DNA from: Himantopus leucocephalus
Taxonomy: Eukaryota > Chordata > Aves > Charadriiformes > Recurvirostridae
Assembly (NCBI GenBank): GCA_003993805.1
Contig: RSEF01000005.1
Location: 19,458,492 to 19,522,491 of the forward strand
DNA length: 64,000 nt
Direction: 5' to 3'
The notes under the pieces were generated by a model, which did not search any database, was not told the origin of the DNA, and saw only the letters and a list, made by a program, of their open reading frames with translations. A program made the translations under genes and the position numbers. This document shows positions 36,230-47,200 of this stretch, one piece after another. How positions within the stretch are numbered: position 1 is the first letter of the stretch; every line of letters begins with the position of its first letter.

Positions 36230-36930
36230 TGGTGGCAGTGGCTGCTGCAAACCCTCGGCTGTCACGGCGAGGTGAGGAGCTGACACCAGGGGAGCCCATG
36301 GGGCGTGCGGGACGGGCACTGCCCTGACAGGCTGCGGTCTGGCGTGGCACATCGTGGCTGAGCTCCTGCCCCTGCCCTCAACCCATCCCCTCCCCTCTCC
36401 TGCCCGAGCAGGGGCACGGGGGAAGGGGCAGAGCCCAGCGCAGGGGGATCCTACCTGGGCTGGGGCTGCTGGGCTGGGTTGAGCGGCTCTGCCCCTCGCC
36501 TCCCAGGCCTGCCGAGGACAGGAGTGACCCTGGAGGGGCCCCGTGTCCCCGCGCAGCAGTGGCTGCTGGCAGAGCGGCCAGGGCTGCCGTCGTGGGCACC
36601 AGGAGCTCCAGCAGCCAAGGGGTCCTCCGTTGGTGCCAGTGTCTCACGCAGGAGCCTGAGCCTCATCAGCTCCTGCGACACCTTCCCCAGAGCCACTTTC
36701 CTCATGCCCTGAAAAAACCTCACCACCCGTGGGAGCCGGGTTTGCCCAGAAGCACCCTGAGGAGGTGCCTCCCCAAAACAGGGCCAGGCTTGGCTCTCCT
36801 CAGGCCCCCTCTCCTCTCCCCCTCGAGCGGAGGGAGGGCAGGCAGAGACCCTGAGGGACAGGACTCCTGCGGGGGCTCCTCCATGCCTGGACGCTAAACA
36901 AAGCACACGCATGCCCGCGGGGGTGGCTCA
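36230..36930. other. Intergenic region between MED19 and ZDHHC5 3' ends
   Basis: About 700 bp separate the two convergent genes. I see no coding exon, RNA gene or clear repeat in it. Long open frames on both strands are GC-driven. Confidence 0.6.
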
Positions 36931-36941
36931 TTAAATATCCT

Positions 36942-36947
36942 TTTATT
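36942..36947 (-). terminator. ZDHHC5 polyadenylation signal
   Basis: TTTATT on the plus strand is AATAAA on the minus strand, 1290 bases beyond the ZDHHC5 stop codon. Other AT-rich hexamers occur in the 3' UTR (for example near 36975), so alternative ends are possible. Confidence 0.55.
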
Positions 36948-38237
36948 CCTCATTTTTTTTAAATGGCTAATATTAATAAAAAAAAACAATGGCGTGGCTC
37001 TGTGGAGGCCACGGGACAGATATTGCCGTAGAGAAAGAGTCAAGTAGTGCCTGAAGTTTCGTGGGCCCCCGCGGCGGGTGGTTTGCCCGGGCAGGGGCGA
37101 GGGGAGGGGGAGCGCTGGGCTCCTTGGCTGCATTTTTTTTTTGGCATGTGATCAGGAAATATTGCTTTACGGGGATGTGCCCCGCTGGCCTTCCTCTTCC
37201 CCAAATGGAAATAAAAACTACCGCGTGACAGCAAGAAAACCCTATCAGACCCATTAAAAAACAAAAAAAGGCAACAAAAAACCAACAAAAAAACCCCACC
37301 AACACAAACCCCGGGGAAACATAAAAAGAGCAAAAAACCCACAGGTGGGGAACGGCTGGAGCCCACGAGTGTTTCTCCGCGCCTGCCGGCACCCGCAGGT
37401 GCCAGGTCGTGGTTGGGTTTGGGGAGGGGGGTGGGGAGGGGGCTGCCCCTCGGCCCGTCCTGGGGGGAGGGCTGGAGGCTTCGCCAGCCGGGACCCGGGG
37501 AGGGGAGCACCCCCGGCCGAAAGCACCTCGGCCTTCGCACAGGGCAGCTGCCGCCCCCCGGCCCCGCCGGCCCCACTGCGGGCAGCAGAGCAACACCAGG
37601 CGCCTGCCCCGGCTCGTCCCATGGACGCGGGAGGTGGCCCCGGCCCCACGTCCCTGCTCTGGGGACGGGGACAAGGTGGGGGGCCAGGCCCTGGGCGGGG
37701 AGCGGGTAGTTTCTTCCTCTCTCTGGGTAAGATATATAATTTCTGCTTTTTTTTTTTAATATTTATATTTATATATATAGATATTTATATATACACACAC
37801 CTGATAACTCAGAAAGAGAAAAAAAATAGAATCCGTAACAATAATAATAAAAAAAAGTATTCTGGTTTAAAAACAATCCATTCCTACCACGCTAGGCGAG
37901 CGGTTGATTGCACAAGGCCCACAAGTGGCTGGCCCAGCCCAGATGGTGCTGGGGCGAGGCTGCAGGATGCGGCCCCCCCTCTCCCCGAGCCCCCCACGCC
38001 GGGGCGGCTGCCGGCGGCAGTCCTGGGCGGGCGGAGGACGAGTATCCCCGCGCCGGTGTGTGTCGGCCCCCCAGCCCCGGGGGAGGGTGGAGAAAGAGAA
38101 AAGCAGTGGGGGCCGCTGGCCCGTGTCCCCCGGTCGGGTTCTCCCTGGAGTCCGCAGAGCGTCCGGGTGCGGAACGTCCCTCCGGTGCCGGTGGCTGCCA
38201 GCCAGGGAGGAGGCGAGGGGGCGAGCGGCTCTGCCCC
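36948..38237 (-). other. ZDHHC5 3' UTR with AU- and U/G-rich tracts
   Basis: The untranslated tail has two low-complexity tracts in transcript sense: a U-rich, GU-interrupted tract around 37330-37255 and an AU-rich alternating tract (AUAUAUAAAUAUU type) around 37805-37740, preceded by a short GU repeat. Such tracts are typical targets of ELAV/HuR, CELF and related RNA-binding proteins. The extent is inferred from the poly(A) signal. Confidence 0.55.
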
Positions 38238-41200
38238 TCATACCGAGATCTCGTAGGTGGTCCCCCCCACACCGGAGACCTTCTTGACTCCTCCACGGGT
38301 GGGGCTGCTGAGGGGCACCTGCCCCGGGCCCGGGGGGGCCGAGCCCAGGCTCTTGGGCTGCCCGTTGGACTTGCTGTAGGCTGTTCTCATCTGCACCTCG
38401 TCCCTGCGGAGGGAAGGAAGGACGGAGACGGGGTGAGGAGGGGGAGTGGGGTGGGGGAAAGGACAGGACCCCCAGGAGGGATCCCAGCATCCAGCGCAGC
38501 CGCGGCACAGCCCTCCCCGGGGACCCGCGGCACCCACGCACCACTCCGGCTCCCCGGGGGGGCCCAGCTCTGTTCTGGGGGGAGGAGGAGGAGGATTTCC
38601 CTCGCCCTTCTCCAGCCTTTGCGCAGCACGGCTCCCCAGCGAGGGGCGATTCGCTGCCGCTGGGTGCTGGTGCCGAGGAAGGAGGGCTGGGGGGGCGGCA
38701 GGCTCCCTCCGGCGAGGCGCTGGGGCCAGGCCCCCCCTCCGTGGGGCTGCGGTTGCCCCGTGTACAATGCGGCCGGCGCCGGTACTTACTTTGGTGCCAG
38801 TAAGGGCTGCAAGGCCACCTCCTCCGTCTCGGGGACGCTGGCCTGAGACGCTGGTTTTTGGCTGCTGTAAGACACGGATTTGCCCAGGTGGGGGGCGGCG
38901 GGCTGGTCGGGGGAGCCGAGGGAGCGCACCCGCAACGCCTGGGGGGGCTCGGGCTTGCCGAAGCGGGGTGGGGCCGGGCGGGTGAGCGGGTTCTTGCCCA
39001 GGGGCGAGCGCTTCGAATCGTCCGAGGAAGAGCTGGTGCGGGGCGCGTTGCTGGAGCCCGGCGTGGACTGGATGCCCGAGTCCGCCAGCCCCGCGTCCTC
39101 CTCCCTGCCCGGCGCTGGCGGCTGCTGCAGCAGCTTCTCCCGCTCCTGAATGGAGGCCACGATGTGGCGGGAGAGATTGTCATAGCGCACGGGCGAGGGC
39201 TCGCGGGGCGGCGCGTGCTTGGGGGAGATGGCGCCGGCGAAGCGGCCGTGCAGGTCGGTCTCTCTCTGCTGGGCGATGCGGGCCGAGAGGAAGGGCGAGG
39301 TGTAACCCACCGGCGGGTCGGGCTCCGGGCCCGCCTGCACCGACTCGAAGTCGGGGCTGTCGGAGGGCGTGAGCAGGCTGTCGTACGACAGGCTGCCGTT
39401 GCGCGTCTGGTTCACCAGGCTCTTGTAGGAGGTGGAGGTGGTGCCCTCCGAGCGGATGGACTGGAGGTGGCCCATCTCGAAGCCCGTGCCCTGGGCCGAC
39501 TTGAGGCTGGAGGAGCGGGAGCCGCTGGAGAGTGGGTCGAAGGGAAAGCTCTTGCCGAAGGTGGGCGAGCGGAAGCTCTCGGGCTCCAGGCTCGGCTCCG
39601 AGCGGTAGCTGGGCTTGCGGCTGCTCTCGCAGATGGAGTTGGGCTCCTTCAGGCTGTTCACGCGGCTCAGCTGAGGGGCAGAGACACAGCGGTCACCCAC
39701 AGAAAGACGAGGCCCCGGCAAAGCTCCCAACGCCCACCCCACGCTCTCCCCCAGCCAGGGACGTGGCGGCAGCCCCTCGAGGCTGGGCTCCCCCCTTGCC
39801 CGGCCTCGGGAAGGCGGCGGCACAGCCTTACCTTGGCGCTGGTGGAGTGGGGCAGGGCTGCCGAGCTGCTGCTGCTGCTGTATCCGGGCCGGTACTTGTA
39901 CATGGTGGGAGTCGGGGGGCTGTCCTTGCCTAGCAAGCTGCTGTCTGCGGGCGGGGGAAGAGAGAAAGACGCTCAGACGCGTGGCGGCTCCCCGGGACTG
40001 CGCAGGGGAAGGAACGCTGTGCGGAGCCCTGCCCTCCCCTCCCAAGAACCGGCTCCGAGCCTGGGGCGGACAGACCAGGGATGCGGAGGTGGAGAGAGGG
40101 ACGGGCTCGAGGAGAGGCGCACCGGGGGCGGGTGAAACAGAGCGGGATGGAAAAACGTGTCCCCATGGCAATGGGTTTGGGGCTGGCACTTCCATGCCCC
40201 CGCAGCGGCCCCGGCAGGGTGACACCCCGGGGTCAGCGGGGTGCGCACTGCATGGAGGTGTCAGTCGGTGCCCGGGCACCCCCCGGGCCCGCTGGCCGGT
40301 CACCCCGCTGACACACGTGCAGCAGCCCTTCCCCAGGCAGTGGGGCCGGGCGGCGCTGCGCCCTGGCCGGGGGCGCAGGGAGAGCTGCAGAGGCCTGCGG
40401 CCCGCTGCGGGAAGCGGCTGCTTCCGCACTCTGCCCTTTGCATCCCACCTCTCTGGCCAAGCCCACGCAGGCAGCTCCAAGCACTGCTTCGCCGGCGAAG
40501 TGGGGAAAGCAAGTCCCGCAGGCTGCCACAAACACGCTCTGCCACCAAGCCAGGCCCGCCACTCCTTCGCCTCCTTCATCCAGGCGATGCTCCTGTGCCT
40601 GCCTGCAGCACGGCAGCCTGCAAGCCGGCCCGCTGCAGGCCGCTGCAGCTCACAGAGGCTCCGGACAAGCCGCACGCTGTCTCGTCTCGGCCTCCTGCTC
40701 CTCTCTGATGGAGCAGAGCCGGCTGTAAGCATCCCACAGGCTTCTCCAAGTGCAAGGGGCCACATACACCAGCCGGGAAACGCAGGCACGTCCTGCCCCA
40801 CAACGCGGTGGTGCTGATGTGCTTCGGGTCGGCCCTGCAGCCTGTTCTGCCTACGGCCCTGGCTCCTGGTGTGCCTGGCGCAGCCCTGGGCTCCCCTCCC
40901 AGCGGCTGCCTGGGACCCTGCACGCCTTCCTTACCCTCGTTGGTGGCCAGGGTTAAGTGTGTCCTCAGGCCCGTGTAGCGGCTGAGGTCTGGCTTAGGTG
41001 GGGGTGGCGGTTCGGCGTCGGCAGACTGGCTCTCCGTCACTTCCAGGCTTCCTTTGGACTGCAGAGACAAAGCGCAGAGGGAGGATCAGAGGGGAGCCAA
41101 GGCCTCAGCCCCCCCCGGGCAGGCAGGGAGCGGGCAGCGGCGGCAGGGGGACTCTCGCTGCCTCCCGGGACATCCACCGTACTGAGCGCTTGAAGGCGGC

Positions 41201-44200
41201 ACGTGCCTCAGGTGCGGGGAAGTGCTGAGGAAGGGGGAACCTCCAAAGGATGCTGTGAGGGGGAAGGACGGGACGGGGAAGGGCAATGGAGGGTGCAAAG
41301 CCTCATGTGGCTGCTGCCGCATGGGAGGGACATGGTTTCCGTCCCGTGGGGACACAGGGCAAGACGACACGGAGCGGGATGGGAAACGTGACAAGGCTCA
41401 CTCGGTTCTTTACTCACGGATGCAGGCTTGCACCCCTGGGCTCCATGGAGGGCCCCAACGCAGGGACCGCTAATCCCCACCTTCCTCACCTTCGTCCTCT
41501 TCAGCTCTGTCTGGATACCGTTGTCCATGATCTTGACAGTGATCTGACCGTCTGACACCTCGGGCCGCAAGAAGGGGGGTCTCACCAGCACCGTCTGCTC
41601 GGCCTTCGGGCGCCCGAGGTACCTTAGGAGAGCGGGGGAGGAAAGTCAAGGCCTGGAGCTCGGGACGGGGCAGTTTGCCCAGGCGTTGCGGGGCTGGGGG
41701 GGGCACTGCCATGCTGCGCCGGCTCACCTGGGGGCCGGGGAGCTGCAGAGGACCCGGCTGACGTTCTTACAGCAACCGTTGGTGAAGGGGTTGACACCAC
41801 CGCGGAACTTGCCCGTCACCTGCAGGACGAGGAGCATCGCAGCGTACCGGGGCGGGCAGGGACCTCGGGGTCGCCGGTCCAGCCGGCCAGGCCAGGTCGC
41901 TCCGAGTTTGTCCAGCCCACTCACGACAATCTCCAAGGACAAATACCTGGAGATACTCCCCCTTTTCCAGGTCCCCGTTCCAGTGCTCAACTACTCTCCA
42001 GGGGAAAAGTCTTTCCCTAATGTCTACCTGGAAGGTGCCTTCTTTCACGTTGTGCCTCCCCGCTCTTGCCCCCCCGAGAAGATCCTGCCCGGCTCCATCC
42101 TCTCTACAGCCGCCCGCACAGCAGCTGGAAGATCCCCCGTCTCCAGGCTGCGCAGACGAGGTGCGCTCAGCCTCCCCTCACAGACACCTTGTACTCTGGC
42201 CCCCAACCAGCTCAGCGGCCTTCCCTCGCCCCAATCCAGCCTGTCCGCGTCTGCCTTGTCCCGGGGAGCCCCAAAACGTATCCAGCTGTGGCGTGACGGG
42301 GGCTAGCGGCCCTGCGCCAGCCCCACAGGCATACCTGTTCGTTGGTAGTACGGCCCCTTGCCACGAGCACCACGTGGAACCCCGTAAGGCCAGCGACGGG
42401 GATGAAGAACAAGCCGGCCACGCACATCACCACCATCCTATCAGCGGGCAGCTAAGGAAGAGCCGCAGCCCTGCTCCGCAGCACGCTGTCCCCAGCCCCG
42501 GCACCACCCTCCCCCCTCGCCCCGCTCCCGCAGCCTCCCCGAGGATACGTGACCGCCATGCGGACGCCGGAGAGCTCCTCCACTTGGTAGAGGACGTAGA
42601 GCAGGCCGAAGCCAAACACCCCCATGATGTGCGTGGTGAGCGACAGCAAGAAGAGGAAGAAGTAACGGTAATTGCGCCGCCCGATGCAGTTGTTGACCCA
42701 GGGACAGTGATGGTCAAACTCCTGTCGGTGGGGAGAAGACTCGGGTGAGGGCCTGGCTGCCACGGCCTCCTGCCCGCCACGGGTACTAAACTCTACACGG
42801 AAGTGAAGAGGCACCGGGGCCCGGCAGTTCCTCACCTCCACACAGTTGTCGCAGACGCTGCAGTGGGAGCAGCGCGGCGGCCGGTAGAAGCGGCAGGTCG
42901 CACACCATTTCATGCGCACCTGAATGCCCTTGATCTCCACCGTCTTGTAGAGCGGAGCTCGGAAGTCGTCCTCCTTGTCCTCGTCCTCCTCAGCTGACGG
43001 GGAAACCCCAGCGCAGCCACGCGTCAGGGCGCGGGGAAGGCGACGCCGGGGCCCAGCCAGCCTCCTGCCCTGCCCAGCTGGCGGTGCCCGCCATCGCCCT
43101 CCGCTGTCACCAGGCCCATCTCCCCTGGCACGGGGACCCGCCAGGGACCCCCAAACACAGGCAGAGGAGTGGGGGGCTCTCCCAGGCCCTGCGCCGAAAC
43201 CACACCACCCGCCTGAGCCCCAGGTACCCACGCGGGGTGCCAGGATTTACCCGGCTTCCGACACCTGGTCCTACAGGCCGGGGGCTGAGCCCAGAGCTAC
43301 CGTCCCCGAAGAGTGTCACCACCCCATCCCACCCNCCCGCCTGAGCCCCAGGTACCCACGCGGGGTGCCAGGATTTACCCGGCTTCCGACACCTGGTCCT
43401 ACATGCCGGGGGCTGAGCCCAGAGCTACCGTCCCCGAAGCGTGTCACCACCCCATCCCACCTGGGCAGGGCAAGGGGGGCTTTCCTCAGGCCTTCTGGGA
43501 TCAGGGAACCCTCTTTACCTCGGAGGAAGGGTGGCAGGAGGTAGCTCTACCCGAGACACTTCCCAAGCAGGGCCAGACTCACCTCGCGGGAAGATGCCTG
43601 GGTCCATGAAGGTGGCCATACTGAAGTTGGCCAGCACGAAGAGGAAGACGACGGCATTGTAGACGGGAATGACTGGGGAGATGTACAGGCTGAGCCCCGG
43701 GCACCTGCAGGCACAAAAGCAGTGAGACACCCGCGCCCTGTCCCACAGGTCACTCCTCCGGCGCCTCCCGCTGCCCCCCGCATCGCCGCCCCGCTCCAGG
43801 CAGGTGCCACCGAGCTCCGACAGTGCCCTTGGAGCGAGCGAGGGCCGAGCGGGCGCTGACCGCCCCCTCTGAGCCCCACAGCTGTCCCCGTGAGCCATTC
43901 CTGCTGTGCTCGGTGGTGGCCTGGCTGGGAAGTCCGCCTGCCCCGCTCATGGGCTGTTTGCAGGCTCCTGCCCAGGCAGACAGGCGAGGAGGTTCCCTGC
44001 CATCAGCTCTTCCTTTCGCTCTCACCCAGTGCCCTCCACACCCAAGCTGGAGCTGCACCCAGGCCACGGGGACCGAGGGTGCGCTCAGCCCCCCTGCGCA
44101 GACCAGCCTAACCCCCAGCCCTGGGGCGCTGGCTGCGAAGCGCTCCGGTAAACCATCACAGAGCAAACCCACCGCTCGCCTCTTGCGCCCGCAGCGCCAC

Positions 44201-47200
44201 AGGCGCTGCCAGCGCAGGACCCCACTGCCACGGGGAGCGACCGCAGGCGGTGGCGGGAATGGCGTGAGCCAGGCCGATGGCACAGGGGACAGCCGGGAGG
44301 GATCCGGCCACAGGGCACCTGAGCGTCCCCCTCCATGCGTCACAGCAGCGAGCACGGGGGACAGAGGGGACCCCGCGAGGGGAAGCAAAACCAGCAGCAG
44401 CTCCGGTGCCTCCAGGGCTGTTCCTGCTCCTCGCATCCTGGAGTTGGAGCCCAGCCTGGAGACAACTCCGGCGGCACGTGGGGACCCCATCACCGCGCCA
44501 GCCTGCCCCGGCCAGCACCCAGCTCCTCCGTGGGCCTGGCCGATGGGCCCTGTGGGAGCCCAGCGAGGGAATCACCACCGTGCCCCCTGCCCCGGGCAGG
44601 CACAGGCTCAGGACAGCGGGCTTCCCCCTCCGAGGCGCCAGCGTAATACCCTAATCTGCTTTGCTGCTGGGAGTTTAATCCTGCAGATCTAGGACAGCAT
44701 CTGTCCCTCTCTTCCCCCCGCAGCGATAACTGCAGATGGATTTAGGCAGCAGGAGCAGAGCGCAGGGCTCGGCAGGCAGGGTGACATATGGTGCCAGCGC
44801 TGTAATCCCCCGCAGCCCCCGAGCAGGTAGAGGTGAAGGGGCAGGCGCTGGTCCCATCCCCTCCTCCGCCACCACCCGCTGCGACTCAGCCGGGGGACGG
44901 GTCCCATCACCGGCGAGGCAGCCCCTCTCCTTGTCACGGCAGCCCTGGGAGCCCCGGCAAATGAACCCCCGGTGCAGGACTCTGCCCCCAGTTCAGCCCA
45001 GTCCAGGGCTGGCAGCATGTGAGGGGACAGTGACGGTGCCGGGCTGCCTCCAGGCCAGTGGCAGGCAGGAGATAAGACGGGTCTGGGCTGGAGGAGCGGG
45101 CACACCTGCCTTGGCACCTGCCTGGCAGCGGAGGAGGGAGAGGCGGGCAGGGCGCACCCAGGCACCGGGCACGGCTCCATGCCCAGGCCCTTCCCTGCAC
45201 CCGGAGAGGGTGGGAAGCCGCAGCAGGACCTGCCCTCCGCCGGCCAAGGACAAGGCGGTCCCGGCCCAGGCACAGCGACCAGGGCAAGAGAGAGCAGGAG
45301 CAAACTCTCTCCACTTCACAAGACACCCAGCTAGCAGGAGCGTGCTGGGACCCCAGCCCTGCTCTGCCAACAGCACACTCCTCCTCCTCTCCCAAAGCGC
45401 CTCCACCCTCAGCAGCACCTCCAGGCCCCGGCCCCGCACACCAGACCGTGGCTGCACCTGCACACTATCTTCCCCAAAACCTCTTCCACACACCCCTGTT
45501 CCTCCATGCTGCTCAGGAGCCCCCGAGCCCTCCTGGGCACCTCGGGTGATGCCTCCCCACCTCCACGGGTCTGGGACAGCATCTCCCGGCGTTTCACCCA
45601 GAGCCCTCCTCCAGGGTCGGGAGCGGCTCCTCCACAACCCGCACGGCACCAGCCATGCCGGCTCTGCCTCCCGAGACAGCCGGCCCCACCGTCTCCTTTG
45701 GAAGCTGGCCAGGCGTATTCTCCGCAGAGCAGGCGGCACCAGCGCAGCCGGGATGGGCTCGCGAGGAGGAGCCCTCTCCAATCTGTGCCCCAAAACTCTT
45801 GGAGAGCAGCTCCGGAGAGGTACGGGACGTACGTGACATCGTGAGGCCAAGACCTGAGCAAGGGAAGAACATGCTAGCTGCGTCAAGCCCAGCTAGCCCA
45901 GTACGACCGGCACTGCTGGGAGCTGCCGGGGGACTGGAAGCCATGCCAGGAGCAAGGAAGGAGCTCACACCCAGCCCAGCGTCCCTTTCCCTCCAACGGG
46001 CTGTGCCCGGGGAGAGGGCTCGTCCCACCCGCCCCCAGTGCCGCGCTGCTGCTGGGGCTGCCCCCGGCCACCCACCGGAACAGCACTGGCAAGAAACGTT
46101 CAAGTGCTTTAAGTCGTTTGCAGAAAACGAAGGCGAGAAAAGTCTCCCAGTCTGGCAGAGGGGAAACTGGTATTTGCGGTGGGGCAGGCTGGCAAGGCAG
46201 GGAGCCGGCAGCCGGCAGGCACTCGCCCAGCAGCCGAAGGCGAGCGGGGCAAGGGGCAAACCACCCATTCCCTGCAGCTCCCAGGGCCGGGGGCCCTGCC
46301 GGCGGTGCGGTTTCAAGGAGACGGGTGGCTTCGTTAGCCCCCATCTCTCTTCATCACCGCTGCTGTCCTGGTCTTCGAGGGACCCAATGGGGCTGCTCTC
46401 TGCCCTCGTGGCACGGCAGCCCCTTTGCAGGGGGCTTCTCTCCTCTCCTGCCCTGGGCACCGGACACAGACCCTGCCAAGGGGAAGGTGGCCACTCATAA
46501 TGTCACCTCGCCCCCAGGAAGGGCAGAGCGAAGCACCGCACATCACTGAGCCGAGCACCCCGACCCGAGAGGAGCCCCCCTGGCTCTGCTCCCTGCCGAG
46601 ATGCAGAGGTAAGGACGGCAGGGGAGGGACTGACGGAGGAAGAGGGGCAGGGGGGCTCAGACGAGCCCTAAAGGTAGGAAAAGCCCTTCCAGAAATCCCG
46701 AGCAAGGAGATCCTCTCTCTAGGAAGGGAAATCCCAGCCCGAATCTTTGCTGGAAAGGGATGGAGGGGAGCCAGGGAGCCCCACTGCACGCCAGCCGTGC
46801 CTGCGGAAGGGAAATGCCAACAGCCAGGCTGAGCCAAGCGCGCAGCCCAGCTCCTCCGCAGACCGCGCCTGGCCAGGCAGGGGAAACACTGCGCTGCCCC
46901 AGCGAAGGCCGGCGCAGAGGAAAAGCTCTGGGGCAGACAGAGAGGGAGGGACTGGCTCTCCAGGGGGAAGGGGATGCCTTTCCCATCACCTCCCGCACTG
47001 TCTGGGTACCGAGCGCTCCCCCGGAGGGAGAAGCGCAGCGCCCGGGGGCAGGACAGCAGCCAGCAGGTCCCCAGGCGTGAGAAGGACCAGCCCTTTAGCC
47101 AAGGGAGTACCAGCGGAGTCCGGACACCTCTGGGCACCGAGGACGCCGTTGCCACAGCTTCAGAAGGGCGACCAATGATGCCAAGGGATCACGCAGAGGA

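Noticed and set aside
36975..36990. Additional AATAAA-like hexamers near the ZDHHC5 3' end as separate gene ends
   Set aside because: They are in an A/T-rich patch next to the better-placed signal at 36942-36947 and no other gene is available to use them.
38858..40135. 425-codon plus-strand open frame
   Set aside because: Antisense shadow of the large ZDHHC5 exon 10.
44736..45836. 366-codon plus-strand frame in ZDHHC5 intron 1
   Set aside because: No family resemblance, low-complexity composition and no promoter or splice support.
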